Shown piece by piece: positions 18,538 through 28,041 of a stretch of 64,000 nt of DNA (positions within the stretch are counted from its first letter, which is position 1; each line of letters starts with the position of its first letter). Below the pieces are notes generated by a model. The model did no database searches and was not told where the DNA came from. It saw nothing but the letters and a program-made list of their open reading frames with translations. The position numbers were made by a program, and so were the translations under genes. This DNA comes from an uncultured Paracoccaceae bacterium (lineage in GTDB: Bacteria; Pseudomonadota; Alphaproteobacteria; Rhodobacterales; Rhodobacteraceae), in contig CANMIX010000009.1 in NCBI GenBank assembly GCA_947497985.1, forward strand, positions 1-64,000, given 5' to 3'.

Positions 18538-18948
18538 ATGAGCATATTTCACCTCGCCTATCATGTGGATGACCTCGACGCTGCGCGACAGTTCTATGGT
18601 GACGTTCTGGGGTGTCCTGAAGGGCGCAGTACTGACAGCTGGGTAGATTTCAACTTCTTTGGTCATCAAATCTCACTACATCTTGGGCCCGTGTTTGCCA
18701 CCGCCAATACCGGCAAGGTCGGCGCTCATATGGTGCCGATGCCCCACCTGGGTGTAATCCTCCCCCAAGATGACTGGCGGGTGCTCGCGGACCGATTGCT
18801 GACCAAGGGCGTGGCCTTCGCGCTTGAACCCACCACCCGGTTCGCAGGCGAGCCCGGTGAGCAAAGCACCATGTTTTTCCATGACCCCGCAGGCAACCCG
18901 ATTGAGATCAAAGGGTTTCGGGATATGGCCGGAGTTTTCGCCACATGA
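18538..18948 (+). CDS. VOC-family (glyoxalase/dioxygenase fold) protein
   Basis: A 136-residue vicinal-oxygen-chelate protein. It opens with FHLAYHVDDLDAARQFYGDVLG and ends with the metal-site Glu in FFHDPAGNPIEIKGF. Candidate ligands are His-8 of the first betaalpha-betabetabeta unit, His in HISLH-like ISLHLG, and Glu near 126. These proteins include glyoxalase I, fosfomycin-resistance enzymes and extradiol dioxygenases; the substrate is unknown. It starts nine bases after rodA and overlaps the following reductase by four bases, so it is probably translationally coupled to that enzyme. Confidence 0.85.
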   Translation: MSIFHLAYHVDDLDAARQFYGDVLGCPEGRSTDSWVDFNFFGHQISLHLGPVFATANTGKVGAHMVPMPHLGVILPQDDWRVLADRLLTKGVAFALEPTTRFAGEPGEQSTMFFHDPAGNPIEIKGFRDMAGVFAT

Positions 18949-19871
18949 TCAAGGTCGAATTCGCAGCCGGCGACACCCGTTGGGCTGTCTATGAAACGCC
19001 GCTGAAACAGGCCTTTGCCAAACTCAACCTTGATGTAGATCTACAGACCCGGCACGCACCTCAGGATGTGGATTACATCGTCTACGCGCCTGGATCCGAT
19101 CTGCAGGATTTTACCCCTTACACAAATGCCAAGGCCGTGCTCAACCTGTGGGCGGGTGTCGAGCGGATCATTGGCAATGAGACGCTGACCATGCCGCTGT
19201 GTCGAATGGTTGACCCTGGCCTCACCACAGCGATGGTCGAATGGGTTTGCGGCCATACACTGCGCTATCACTTAGAGATCGATAAGTGTTTGAACACGCA
19301 AAACCGTTGGGACCCTTATGTCCCTCCTTTGGCAAAGGATCGCCCGGTCACCATTTTGGGATTGGGTGAACTGGGCCAGGCCTGCGCATCAGCCCTGACC
19401 GGCCTCGGATTTCCCGTCACAGGTTGGTCTCGTTCCAAGCGAGAAGTGCCGGGAGTGACATGTCACCACGGCGACCAAGGGATGCACGACGCTTTGGCCA
19501 ATGCGCAAATTGTTGTTTTGCTTTTGCCTGACACTCCCGCCACACAAAACTTGCTAAATGAGCAATCCCTGTCCAATCTCCCCAAGGGTGCACGCATCCT
19601 CAACCCTGGTCGCGGTCCTCTGATCGACGATGATGCGCTCCTGGCAGCCTTGGACACTGGCCAGATTGGGCACGCCACATTGGATGTGTTTCGCGTGGAA
19701 CCCTTACCGCTTGGTCACCCGTATTGGACCCACCCAAATGTCACGGTGACACCCCATATCGCGGCCGAAACACGCCCGTCTACCGCAGCCGAAATTATCG
19801 CGGAAAATGTTCGCCGTGGTGAGGCGGGTTTGGAATTCATCTACCAAGTTGATCGCGACAGGGGTTATTGA
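18945..19871 (+). CDS. ghrA: Glyoxylate/hydroxypyruvate reductase, GhrA-like D-2-hydroxyacid dehydrogenase
   Basis: A 308-residue NAD(P)-dependent reductase. The Rossmann motif ILGLGELGQACASALTGLGF lies at about residues 137-156. The GhrA-type order continues with NPGRGPLIDDDALLAALD, where the hallmark Arg is followed by an acidic residue. The catalytic His is in VTVTPHIAAETRPSTAAE near 270. It reduces glyoxylate or hydroxypyruvate in C2/C3 metabolism, judging by family. It overlaps the VOC gene by ATGA and ends at a hairpin convergent with the M3 peptidase. Substrate preference is inferred only. Confidence 0.85.
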   Translation: MIKVEFAAGDTRWAVYETPLKQAFAKLNLDVDLQTRHAPQDVDYIVYAPGSDLQDFTPYTNAKAVLNLWAGVERIIGNETLTMPLCRMVDPGLTTAMVEWVCGHTLRYHLEIDKCLNTQNRWDPYVPPLAKDRPVTILGLGELGQACASALTGLGFPVTGWSRSKREVPGVTCHHGDQGMHDALANAQIVVLLLPDTPATQNLLNEQSLSNLPKGARILNPGRGPLIDDDALLAALDTGQIGHATLDVFRVEPLPLGHPYWTHPNVTVTPHIAAETRPSTAAEIIAENVRRGEAGLEFIYQVDRDRGY

Positions 19872-19878
19872 ACGCAGA

Positions 19879-19901
19879 AACGGAGGCTTGCAGCCTCCGT
19901 T
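19879..19901. terminator. Hairpin between ghrA-like gene and M3 peptidase
   Basis: Perfect nine-base arms aacggaggc (19879-19887) and gcctccgtt (19893-19901) around a five-base loop. The T run is short. It serves convergent genes. Confidence 0.7.
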
Positions 19902-19943
19902 CAAGCGTCTCAGACGTCACCTTTTTCGAAGTGGCGCTGGCCT

Positions 19944-21959
19944 TTATCCAGCGGCCAACCCGCGCCCCTTCAGCAATGCTTCGACACCGGGTAAACGGCC
20001 CCGGAAGTTCGTGTAAAGCACCTTTGGATCAACCGAACCACCGGTAGAGAGAATATGCTGTTCCAAAGCCTTGGCGCGGTCCGGATCAAAGGCATCGCCC
20101 GCTTCTTCAAAGGCGGCAAATGCATCGGCGTCCATCACTTCGGACCACATGTAGCTGTAGTAACCGGAGCTGTACCCATCGCCCGAAAAGACATGCGCGA
20201 AATGCGGCGTGGCATGGCGCATGATGATCGCAGGCGGCATGCCGATTTCCTCCAGCACCTCTGCCTGTTTGGCCATAGGGTCGGTGGGGGCAGGTCCATC
20301 GTGAAACGCGAGATCCACCAGCGCAGACGCCACATATTCCACGGTTTGGAACCCCATGTCATAGGTTGCGGCACCCAGAACACGCTGCAACAGATCATCG
20401 GGCATGGGCGCGCCGGTCTCCGCATGGGTGGCGAACGTCTGCAAAACTTCGGGCACTTCCATCCAGTGTTCATAAAGCTGGCTGGGCAACTCCACAAAGT
20501 CACGCGCCACAGATGTTCCCGAGATGCTGTCATAAGTCACATTGGACAGCATCTGATGCAGCGCATGGCCAAATTCATGAAACAAAGTGCGCGCGTCATC
20601 CCAACTGAGCAGTGCCGGAGACCCTTTGGCAAAGTTGCAGACGTTGATCACGATGGGGGATTGCACATCGGGGAACTTGGCCTGACTGCGCATCGCCGAA
20701 CACCACGCGCCCGATCGTTTTGATCCGCGCGCAAAATAGTCGCCAATAAAAACAGCCACATGTTTGCCACCCCGCGTCACTTCCCAAGCCCGACAATCCG
20801 GGTGGTAAAGGGCGACGTCCAAGGGTTTGAACTCCAACCCAAACAATCGCGTGGCACAATCGAACGAGGCTTCGATCATACGATCCAGCTGCAAGTATGG
20901 TTTCAGCTCCGCTTCATCCAGATCGTGTTCGACGGCGCGCCGTTTTTCCGAATAATACCGCCAGTCCCAAGGTTCGAGCGGCCCGTTTATCCCATCGGCC
21001 TGCATCATCTGCGTTAATACTTCGGCATCCGCATCAGCCTGTGCCTTGGCCGGGGTCCAGACATCCATCAAAAGGCCGCGCACGGCTTCAGGAGTCTGTG
21101 CCATTTCGGTTTCGAGCTTGTACTGCGCGAACGTCTCATAGCCGAGCAATTTCGAGCGCTCCTCACGCAGGCTTAGGATCTCTGCCGCGATGGCCCGGTT
21201 GTCGGTCTCCCCACCATTTGCACCACGTGCACCCCAGGCGGCAAAGGCGGTTTTGCGCAGATCCCGTCGGGGGGAGAATTGCAGGAACGGGGTAATGATG
21301 GATCGCGACAGGGTCACGACCGGGCCTTTGGCGGCTTTCTCTTCTCCCGCGGCGCGCGCTGCAGCGACGGCGAAATCGGGAAGACCTTCCAGGTCTTCTT
21401 CGCTCAGCTCCATGAACCATTCCCGTTCATCCGCCAAAAGGTTCTGGGTGAAATTGGTTCCCAAAGTGGCAAGACGGGATTTGATCTCTTGCATGCGGGT
21501 GTCCTCGGCCCCTTCAAGGGCGGCACCACCACGGACAAAACCGCGATGGGTCAGCATCAAGACTCGCTGTTGTTCATCCGACAAGTTCAAGCTCTCGCGC
21601 TGATCCCAAACAGATTTCACCCGCGCATAGAGCGATTTGTTGGCAGTAATGGCCGAGAAATGCGCGGCAAGCATCGGGGAGAAATCGCGCTGCAAGGCCT
21701 CTCGCGCCGGATTGCTGTCCGCGCCCGCGACAGAGAAGAACACGGACAGCACTTGCTCTAACGGTTGGCAAGGGGTCTCCAGCGCTTCTACGACATTGGC
21801 AAATGTGGGCGCGTCGGGATTATCGGCAATGGCGTCTATCTGCGCCTTATGTGCACTGAGTGCGGCGTCTAGGGCCGGGGCAAAATCGTCGTCGGAAATC
21901 TCGGAAAACGGGGCAAGGCCAAAGGGGGTGGACCAGTCGGCCAAAAGCGGGTTCGTCAT
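19944..21959 (-). CDS. M3-family metallopeptidase (oligopeptidase A / Dcp type)
   Basis: A 671-residue zinc metallopeptidase that degrades short peptides, normally in the cytoplasm; no signal peptide is seen. The zinc motif LFHEFGHALHQML is at about residue 457, with the third Glu ligand some 28 residues downstream in the region before DFVELPSQLYEHW. Length fits the family. The ATG at 21959 follows a clear aaaggag site; a longer reading from 22010 lacks one. Whether it is closer to oligopeptidase A or dipeptidyl carboxypeptidase is not decided by eye. It lies downstream of the second copy of the palindromic element. Confidence 0.92.
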   Translation of the reverse strand: MTNPLLADWSTPFGLAPFSEISDDDFAPALDAALSAHKAQIDAIADNPDAPTFANVVEALETPCQPLEQVLSVFFSVAGADSNPAREALQRDFSPMLAAHFSAITANKSLYARVKSVWDQRESLNLSDEQQRVLMLTHRGFVRGGAALEGAEDTRMQEIKSRLATLGTNFTQNLLADEREWFMELSEEDLEGLPDFAVAAARAAGEEKAAKGPVVTLSRSIITPFLQFSPRRDLRKTAFAAWGARGANGGETDNRAIAAEILSLREERSKLLGYETFAQYKLETEMAQTPEAVRGLLMDVWTPAKAQADADAEVLTQMMQADGINGPLEPWDWRYYSEKRRAVEHDLDEAELKPYLQLDRMIEASFDCATRLFGLEFKPLDVALYHPDCRAWEVTRGGKHVAVFIGDYFARGSKRSGAWCSAMRSQAKFPDVQSPIVINVCNFAKGSPALLSWDDARTLFHEFGHALHQMLSNVTYDSISGTSVARDFVELPSQLYEHWMEVPEVLQTFATHAETGAPMPDDLLQRVLGAATYDMGFQTVEYVASALVDLAFHDGPAPTDPMAKQAEVLEEIGMPPAIIMRHATPHFAHVFSGDGYSSGYYSYMWSEVMDADAFAAFEEAGDAFDPDRAKALEQHILSTGGSVDPKVLYTNFRGRLPGVEALLKGRGLAAG

Positions 21960-22043
21960 GGGTAAATCTCCTTTGCCGCTGAGGCTAACGAGATGCGTTT
22001 GGGGGTGCAATGCGTTGCGACAAATACCGCGGAAATCGAGGCT

Positions 22044-22115
22044 CTCCCGCCCGTGTCGGAACCGCCTTCGCAGGCGCGTCCTCCCCCGTTGGGCATAGCC
22101 GCGCTGACGCGCGGC
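22044..22115 (-). repeat. Dispersed palindromic intergenic element, copy B
   Basis: Read on the minus strand it has a gccgcgc/gcgcggc hairpin (22098-22104 with 22109-22115), then tatgcccaac, gcctgcgaa, and finally ccgacacgggcgggag. These are the same blocks in the same order as copy A at 4360-4434. The palindrome is shorter here (seven pairs) and the middle section longer. It lies between moeB and the M3 peptidase gene. Confidence 0.6.
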
Positions 22116-22127
22116 AGGTTCAGGAAA

Positions 22128-23180
22128 TCATTGTGCGCCTTTGCCTTGGCAAATGGGGCAATCTGCCCGTGGCTTAAGAGCGATCCGCCGCGTTTCCGCG
22201 TAAAGCGCATCATAAATCAACATCGCGCCGCGTAAGGTCTCTCCAGCGCCGGTGATTTGTTTGAGCGCTTCGACACCCATCATCGCCCCGACGACACCAG
22301 GCAACGGCGCAATCACACCAGCTTCGGCGCAAGCGGGAGCCAATCCGGGTGCGGGAGCTTCAGGGAAGATACATTGATAACAGGGCCCGCTTTCTGTTGG
22401 ATCAAAGAGAGATATTTGCCCCTCCCATTGAGTGAGCGCACCTGAAATCAGCGGCTTGCCCAACTCGACCGCCACGCGGTTGGCCAGATATCGCGTTTCG
22501 AAATTGTCGGTTCCGTCCAAAATCAAATCGTATTCCGCGAAAAGTTCCGCCGTGATGTCTTCTGTCAGACGCCGATGATAGGGGCGCACCGTAACGAATG
22601 GGTTTTGCGCTTCCATCGCGGCTTGTGCTGAGAAGACCTTAGGGGTGCCGATGTCCTTATCCCAGTGGATGACCTGACGTTGCAGGTTTGCATTCTCAAC
22701 CACATCATCATCGATCACACCAATGGTGCCGACCCCAGCCGCCGCGAGATATTGCAAGGCTGGCGCCCCAAGCCCCCCGGCACCGATCACCAAAACTTTG
22801 GACGCCTTGATCTTTTTCTGACCGGCTCCGCCAATTTCACGCAAGACGATATGACGGGCGTATCGGTTCAGTTCTGTGGCGTTAAATGCGCCTTTCTTTT
22901 CTGGCGTCTCGCTCATCGCTTTGCCTTCTGCTTGTTTCTTTAAACGCCGCAAAATTTGGACGTAGAGATAGATCACGGCCGCCGCCGCTCCGGCCAGAAA
23001 CCAAGGGAGGGCTGAACCTCCCAGGTTAATCCGCAGCGGAGCAGTTGGTGGCAAGGTTAGATGCACCGCAAGAACCACGAAATAGAGCACCGCTAACAAG
23101 GATTGGCGGACGACAGGCGCCATTCCGAGAAACCGCCCACCCCACCAGATCAGCGCAACCAAGATCAGGACAGATATCAC
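22128..23180 (-). CDS. moeB: MoeB/ThiF/HesA-family adenylyltransferase with N-terminal membrane region
   Basis: A 350-residue protein. The enzyme part (about 96-350) is a MoeB-like E1 fold that adenylates the C-terminus of MoaD for molybdopterin synthesis. It has ATP-binding VLVIGAGGLGAPALQYLAAA, DDDVVENANLQRQ, an adenylation Asp in LDGTDNFETRYL, and two zinc CxxC pairs (CYQC, CPIC). The first 80 residues hold three hydrophobic segments and are not part of ordinary MoeB. The long form starts at GTG 23180, overlapping the dut stop. An internal ATG at 22916 has its own AGAAGG ribosome site and would give a classical 262-residue MoeB. Both products are possible. Confidence 0.88.
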   Translation of the reverse strand: MISVLILVALIWWGGRFLGMAPVVRQSLLAVLYFVVLAVHLTLPPTAPLRINLGGSALPWFLAGAAAAVIYLYVQILRRLKKQAEGKAMSETPEKKGAFNATELNRYARHIVLREIGGAGQKKIKASKVLVIGAGGLGAPALQYLAAAGVGTIGVIDDDVVENANLQRQVIHWDKDIGTPKVFSAQAAMEAQNPFVTVRPYHRRLTEDITAELFAEYDLILDGTDNFETRYLANRVAVELGKPLISGALTQWEGQISLFDPTESGPCYQCIFPEAPAPGLAPACAEAGVIAPLPGVVGAMMGVEALKQITGAGETLRGAMLIYDALYAETRRIALKPRADCPICQGKGAQ

Positions 23181-23650
23181 TAGGTGCGCCCAGTGGAGCC
23201 AAATCCACCTGCCCCGCGCGCGGTTTCATTCAGATTTTCGGCCAATTCAAACCGGGCTTGCACGACCGGAGCCAGGATCATCTGCGCAATCCGGTCGCCG
23301 TGGGTGATCGTAAATGGGTCCTGGCCCGCGTTCAGGACAATCACCCCCAAGGGACCGCGATAATCGCTGTCGATGGTGCCGGGCGTATTCGGCAAAGTGA
23401 TGCCGTGTTTGAGGGCAAGACCGGAGCGAGGGCGGATCTGAATCTCATAACCCTCGGGGATTTCCAACCGTAACCCAGTAGGGACCAAGACGCGCGCGCC
23501 GGGCTCCAAAGTGATGGATCCTTTGTCGGGCAGATTTGCCCTGAGATCAGCACCTGCAGCCCCAGCCGTCTCATAAGTTGGCAATGGGACAGCTTGGTCG
23601 GCACCTTGATCGTATGTGACTTTAACGGGGATAGGGGCGGAAAGGGTCAT
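23180..23650 (-). CDS. dut: dUTP diphosphatase
   Basis: A trimeric dUTPase of 156 residues that hydrolyses dUTP to dUMP and keeps uracil out of DNA. The five motifs are readable: [10 protein letters not shown], the [11 protein letters not shown] block near residue 76, [12 protein letters not shown] at about 87-98, RIAQMI near 125, and the C-terminal glycine-rich [12 protein letters not shown] arm. Length is typical. It lies ten bases downstream of coaBC and its stop overlaps the GTG of moeB (tagtg), so coaBC-dut-moeB appears to be one transcript. Confidence 0.96.
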   Translation of the reverse strand: MTLSAPIPVKVTYDQGADQAVPLPTYETAGAAGADLRANLPDKGSITLEPGARVLVPTGLRLEIPEGYEIQIRPRSGLALKHGITLPNTPGTIDSDYRGPLGVIVLNAGQDPFTITHGDRIAQMILAPVVQARFELAENLNETARGAGGFGSTGRT

Positions 23651-23660
23651 CGGCTGTTCC

Positions 23661-24863
23661 TCAGCTCTTGTTGTTCAGAGTATCGGCAATGCGATCGGCC
23701 AAACGATCCGCCACAGCTTGTTTGTCCATGCGTGGCCACGGATCGGTGCCTTGTTCGGTTATCAAAACGACAGCATTTTCAGCCCCGCCCATGATCCCGC
23801 TTTCCGGAGAAACATCATTGGCGACGATCCAGTCGCAGCCCTTGCGCAGGCGTTTAGCGGTCGCATTGTCGACCACATCATTGGTTTCGGCTGCAAAGCC
23901 CACGACCAATTTAGGACGCCCCTCTGCCAACTGCGAGACCGAGCGCAGGATGTCCGGATTCTCCACAAATGTTAACGACGGCAGCCCATCCTTGGATTTT
24001 TTCAACTTCCGGTCAGATGCTTCAGCCACATGCCAATCCGCCACAGCGGCGGCAAAAATACCGGCCTCAGCCGGCAGGGCCGCCTCCACTGCGGCCGCCA
24101 TATCACGTGCGCTTTCAACGGATATCACTTCGACGCCTGCCGGAGGAGGCACCGCTGCAGGGCCCGTGATGAACACCACTTCGGCGCCGCGCGCGGCCAG
24201 AGCACGGGCCACCGCTGTTCCTTGTGCACCGGACGAACGGTTGGCGATGTAACGCACTGGATCAATTGGTTCGTGCGTTGGGCCAGAGGTGACGATGATA
24301 CGTTTGCCGGTCAACGGGCCGTCGGTCAACTGTTCCAGGATCGCAGCCACGATGGCATCAGGTTCGGACAACCGCCCGGGGCCGAACTCTCCACAGGCCA
24401 TGCTGCCTGCGTCTGGACCAACAAAATGCACACCATCCGAGTGCAACTGGGCAATGTTGCGTTGCGTGGTTGGATGCTCCCACATGCGTACATTCATCGC
24501 GGGCGCAACCAGCACCGGCGTATCCGTCGCAAGCAAAAGCGTAGACGCCAGATCATTGGCCAAGCCATTGACCATCTTTGCCATCAAATCTGCAGTTGCA
24601 GGCGCCACCACCACCAGATCCGCGCTGCGTGACAGTTGGATATGCCCCATGTCAGCTTCGCTTGTTAGATCAAACAGGTCCTGATGCACCGCCTCGCTCG
24701 CCAATGCGGACACTGACAGCGGGGTCACGAATTCCGCCCCGGCGCGCGTCAAAACCGGTGTGATCTGCGCGCCATGGTCTTGCAGCCTGCGTATCAGTTC
24801 AAGCGATTTATAGGCCGCTATGCCGCCTCCGATGATCAGAAGGATCCGTTTGCCTGCCAGCAT
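23661..24863 (-). CDS. coaBC: Bifunctional phosphopantothenoylcysteine decarboxylase/phosphopantothenate-cysteine ligase
   Basis: A 400-residue flavoprotein carrying two consecutive steps of coenzyme A synthesis. The N-terminal CoaC part has [20 protein letters not shown], the active His in EAVHQDLF and substrate-binding [13 protein letters not shown] at about residues 119-131. The C-terminal CoaB part begins at [20 protein letters not shown] near 190. I place the start at 24863, where the flavin-binding strand begins, rather than a longer reading from 24965. It is first in coaBC-dut-moeB. Confidence 0.95.
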   Translation of the reverse strand: MLAGKRILLIIGGGIAAYKSLELIRRLQDHGAQITPVLTRAGAEFVTPLSVSALASEAVHQDLFDLTSEADMGHIQLSRSADLVVVAPATADLMAKMVNGLANDLASTLLLATDTPVLVAPAMNVRMWEHPTTQRNIAQLHSDGVHFVGPDAGSMACGEFGPGRLSEPDAIVAAILEQLTDGPLTGKRIIVTSGPTHEPIDPVRYIANRSSGAQGTAVARALAARGAEVVFITGPAAVPPPAGVEVISVESARDMAAAVEAALPAEAGIFAAAVADWHVAEASDRKLKKSKDGLPSLTFVENPDILRSVSQLAEGRPKLVVGFAAETNDVVDNATAKRLRKGCDWIVANDVSPESGIMGGAENAVVLITEQGTDPWPRMDKQAVADRLADRIADTLNNKS

Positions 24864-24977
24864 GCCTCTTGCCCCTTTTTGCGCAACGGCTTTAACTTTA
24901 CCGCCCCGCTGCGCGAGAGGGAAACGCTTTTCCACAGAATTCGCAATGCGACATCTGCGGCCCATCTCAGGGAGTTC

Positions 24978-25856
24978 TCACACGAGCAAGTGGGCAACTT
25001 CACGCGATTGCGATTGCAGGTTTTTACGCATTTTCACAAAGGCCCCTGCCTCGAGCTGGCGTACCCGTTCTTTGGACAGGCCAAGCTCCTGCCCTAGGCT
25101 TTCCAACGTCCGTGCAGGTTCGCGCAGCTTGCGGGCTCGGATGATCAAACGCTCACGATCGTTAAGGGACATCATCGCCGTCGCCAGCCATTTGCGCAGC
25201 TGCTGACGGTCCAATGTGTCTTGGACCAGCTCTGCGGCTTGTGCCCGGTCATCTTCCAGCGCCTCGATCCATTCGCGCCCTTCGTCGTCTGAGGATTGCA
25301 CCGCATTCAGCGAGAAATCCGCGCCCGACAAACGCCCATCCATCATCTGGACATCCCGCAGGGGCACGCCAATTTCGGTCGCGATCTTTTCGTGAAGTTG
25401 ATGTTTGTCGAGCTTTTGACCGTCTGCAAACGCATCGCGCTCCAACTGAGCCTGAATACGGCGCATGTTGAAAAACAAGGACTTTTGCGACGACGTCGAC
25501 CCGGTGCGCACCATAGACCAGTTGCGCATCACATATTCCTGAATAGACGCTTTGATCCACCACACCGCATAAGTTGAAAACCGCACGCCCCGATCCGGGT
25601 CGAATTTATCCGCAGCTTTCATCAGGCCAAGGCCTGCTTCCTGAATCAAATCGTTCATCGGCGCGCCGTAGCGTTTGAACTTTGCAGCCATTGAAATGGC
25701 CAAACGCATATAGGCGTTGATCAAGCGATGCAGCGCCTCCACGTCACGGTCATCCCGCCACGCATAAGCAAGTTTCAATTCCGTTTCTGCATCCAATAGC
25801 TCCGCTTTCATCGCCTTTTTGGGCAACGGATTAGGACTGGAGTCGTCAAGTGCCAT
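24978..25856 (-). CDS. rpoH: RpoH-family (sigma-32) RNA polymerase sigma factor, probably the RpoHII type
   Basis: A 292-residue heat-shock-type sigma factor. Region 2 shows LINAYMRLAISMAAKFKRYG, NDLIQEAGLGLMKAADKFD and VRFSTYAVWWIKASIQEYV. The RpoH box-like QKSLFFNMRR follows at about 124-133. Region 4 has LNDRERLIIRARKL and LGLSKERVRQLEAGAF. In Rhodobacter two RpoH paralogs divide heat-shock and singlet-oxygen responses. The start MALDDSSPNPLPKKAM and overall wording recall RpoHII to me, but paralog choice is from memory and not settled. It is monocistronic and divergent from cobU. Confidence 0.9.
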   Translation of the reverse strand: MALDDSSPNPLPKKAMKAELLDAETELKLAYAWRDDRDVEALHRLINAYMRLAISMAAKFKRYGAPMNDLIQEAGLGLMKAADKFDPDRGVRFSTYAVWWIKASIQEYVMRNWSMVRTGSTSSQKSLFFNMRRIQAQLERDAFADGQKLDKHQLHEKIATEIGVPLRDVQMMDGRLSGADFSLNAVQSSDDEGREWIEALEDDRAQAAELVQDTLDRQQLRKWLATAMMSLNDRERLIIRARKLREPARTLESLGQELGLSKERVRQLEAGAFVKMRKNLQSQSREVAHLLV

Positions 25857-26098
25857 GTCTTCCCCCCGAAATCAGATAAACCGAATACGTCCTGTGGGAA
25901 GTTTTGGATTAGTTATTAATCTGGCCCGGCGGTATTGGGTTTCGTACCGGGAAACAGCGGCAAAAAAGCTACGCTGTTGCGCCCTTTCTTTCGCGTAAAA
26001 TAAGCCTGTATGCTTTGGCGCGAATTGGTGGGCTTGTCATTGACGGGCCTTGCGGATACCCACAGGATCATCCTTTTCGTATCCTTAGGGTAATAAAA

Positions 26099-26620
26099 TT
26101 GTCCGGTTCTGTCACACTCATTCTTGGAGGGGCGGCCTCAGGGAAGTCAGCATTCGCCGAAGAAACTTGCGCAAACAGCGGAAAAGAAAAGGTTTATTGG
26201 GCCACATCACAAATCTACGATGATGAAATGAAGGCCAAGGTTTCCCGCCATATCGTCCAACGTGGCCCGAATTGGACCACTATAGAGGAACCTTTATCTG
26301 CGTCGCTCGCCTTATCCGACCTTTCTGCGCACCAAATCGGCTTGATGGATTGTGCGACGATGTGGCTTACAAACCACCTTTTGGCCGAACATGATTTAGA
26401 ACAGGTCGAAGCTGACCTCTTTGCTGCCTTGGACGTTTGTGCGGCAGATCTTGTTATTGTCAGTAACGAAACCGGGATGGGTATCGTGCCGGAAAACGCG
26501 CTTGCTCGACGGTTTCGCGAGGCACAGGGGCGGCTCAATATTGCGCTCGCGGCGCGTGCTGAACGTGTAATCCTGGTCGCAGCCGGCTTGCCCTTAACGC
26601 TAAAAGGCGAACCGCTTTGA
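26099..26620 (+). CDS. cobU: Adenosylcobinamide kinase/guanylyltransferase
   Basis: CobU/CobP of 173 residues, which phosphorylates adenosylcobinamide and then attaches GMP during cobalamin assembly. The P-loop ILGGAASGKSAFAE is at about residues 7-20. The diagnostic VSNETGMGIVPENALARRFR lies near 123, before the C-terminal AGLPLTLKG. The first Met in frame lies 28 codons upstream and adds unrelated residues. TTG at 26099 with AGGG eight bases upstream gives the family N-terminus, so I use it. It overlaps the next gene by four bases. Confidence 0.92.
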   Translation: MSGSVTLILGGAASGKSAFAEETCANSGKEKVYWATSQIYDDEMKAKVSRHIVQRGPNWTTIEEPLSASLALSDLSAHQIGLMDCATMWLTNHLLAEHDLEQVEADLFAALDVCAADLVIVSNETGMGIVPENALARRFREAQGRLNIALAARAERVILVAAGLPLTLKGEPL

Positions 26621-27195
26621 CTCGTTTCTTTCTGTTGCGCCACGGCCCCACCCACGCAAAGTCCATGGTTGGTTGGTCCGACTTGCCTGCGGATCTCAGC
26701 GACACAGCGGCGCTAGAGCGGATCAATGCTTATGTGCCCTCAGATGCATTGGTGGTGAGTTCAGATCTGACCCGCGCGGTCGAGACCGCAAACGCGGTGC
26801 AAGGTGACCGCAAACGATTGCCGCACGATCAACGTTTACGCGAAATGCACTTTGGCGATTGGGAATTGCGCACTTGGTCTGAGCTCGAACAAAGCTGTCC
26901 GGATCACATCCGCGCCTTTTGGGAAACCCCGGGCGATGTGCAACCGCCCAATGGGGAAAGCTGGAATCAATTGTCTGCGCGCGTGGATCAGACCATCGAT
27001 GAGCTCGCTGCGGAATACGCTGGGGCGAATATTCTGGTTGTTGGGCATTTTGGCCAAATTCTGTCTCAGGTGCAGCGCGCGGACCGCTTAACTGCGGAAG
27101 AGGCATTTGCACATCGGATCGACAATCTTTCGATTACAGAAATCCTCTGCAACGACCGCACATGGTCGCTCAGCGCAATAAATCAAATTTTGTGA
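26617..27195 (+). CDS. cobC: Histidine phosphatase-family protein, probable alpha-ribazole phosphatase
   Basis: A 192-residue phosphoglycerate-mutase-like phosphatase. The catalytic RHG motif is FFLLRHGPTHAKS at about residues 4-16, the proton donor Glu is in LREMHFGDWE near 73, and the second His is in ILVVGHFGQIL near 145. It starts on a TTG that overlaps the cobU stop (ttga), so the two are translationally coupled. Coupling to cobU makes a CobC-type role in cobalamin synthesis (alpha-ribazole-phosphate dephosphorylation) the best guess. A general phosphatase role cannot be excluded. Confidence 0.75.
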   Translation: MTRFFLLRHGPTHAKSMVGWSDLPADLSDTAALERINAYVPSDALVVSSDLTRAVETANAVQGDRKRLPHDQRLREMHFGDWELRTWSELEQSCPDHIRAFWETPGDVQPPNGESWNQLSARVDQTIDELAAEYAGANILVVGHFGQILSQVQRADRLTAEEAFAHRIDNLSITEILCNDRTWSLSAINQIL

Positions 27196-27276
27196 TGCAA
27201 CTCTCCAAAATATAACATTTGATAATGTCATATTTCATTTTAAGCTGCCACTAAATCGCGGCAAAAGGAATGCGCA

Positions 27277-27954
27277 ATGTACGAACTTTTTATTGGTGAT
27301 CGCCTCTTTTCCAGTTGGTCGATGCGAGGTTGGTTGATGTTGCGCAAATTCGACCTTCCCCATCAATGCCAAATGGTTGGGCTTTATTCGGGGACGATGG
27401 CCCATGATATGAAAGAGCTCGCACCGGCAAAACTGGTCCCGGCGTTGCGCACCCCTCAGCATGTCGTCATTGGCGAAAGCCTTGCAATGGCTGAAACCCT
27501 TGCAGAAGAAAATCCAAATGCCGACATGTGGCCAACGGATCCGGCAGCGCGTGCCACAGCGCGTTGGCTTTGCGCCGAAATGGTCAGCGGCTTCGGCGCA
27601 TTGCGCGGCGAATGTCCCATGCAACTGCGCCATGTGTGGGATGGTTTCACCGTATCAAGTGCCGTTCAAAAAGATTTGGATCGTGTGGCTGAATTATGGG
27701 CGCATGCACGGAAGTTTCGCGACGAGGGCACCGACGGATTGTTTGGTCGCTATAGTTTAGCGGATGTCTTCTATACCCCCGTGGCTGCACGGGTTATCGG
27801 ATATGACTTGCCGGTATCTGAGGAAGATCGTGCCTATTGCCTTGCCCTGCTTGCGGACCCTATCGTGCAAGAGTGGCGGCAAGAGGCATTGACCGTCGCT
27901 TACGACCCTATGCCTTATGATCTGGACCTTCCACATCGCGATTGGCCTGTTTAA
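27277..27954 (+). CDS. Glutathione S-transferase family protein
   Basis: A 225-residue GST-like protein. The N-terminal thioredoxin-like half opens with YELFIGDRLFSSWSMRGWL, where a Ser (SSWS) takes the place of the catalytic residue in zeta/theta-like GSTs. It continues with VPALRTPQHVVIGESLAMAETL, the glutathione-binding VP and ES pair at about residues 53-68. The C-terminal helical domain follows, with YSLADVFYTPVAARV. Substrate is unknown. It stands alone between cobC and comM, with 81 bp upstream. gshB, the glutathione source, lies 1.6 kb further on. Confidence 0.85.
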   Translation: MYELFIGDRLFSSWSMRGWLMLRKFDLPHQCQMVGLYSGTMAHDMKELAPAKLVPALRTPQHVVIGESLAMAETLAEENPNADMWPTDPAARATARWLCAEMVSGFGALRGECPMQLRHVWDGFTVSSAVQKDLDRVAELWAHARKFRDEGTDGLFGRYSLADVFYTPVAARVIGYDLPVSEEDRAYCLALLADPIVQEWRQEALTVAYDPMPYDLDLPHRDWPV

Positions 27955-28041
27955 GCCACGATTTAACGTGCCCCTGACGCCCGGGTTAACATTTCAGAAA
28001 CCATGATTGCCAAGCCTGTCTCACAACCAAGGAGACAGGCC

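Noticed and set aside
25857-26098. Possible cobalamin riboswitch upstream of cobU
   Set aside because: I looked for the B12-box and a multi-stem layout and saw neither. An aacagcg/cgctgtt stem is present but is not diagnostic.
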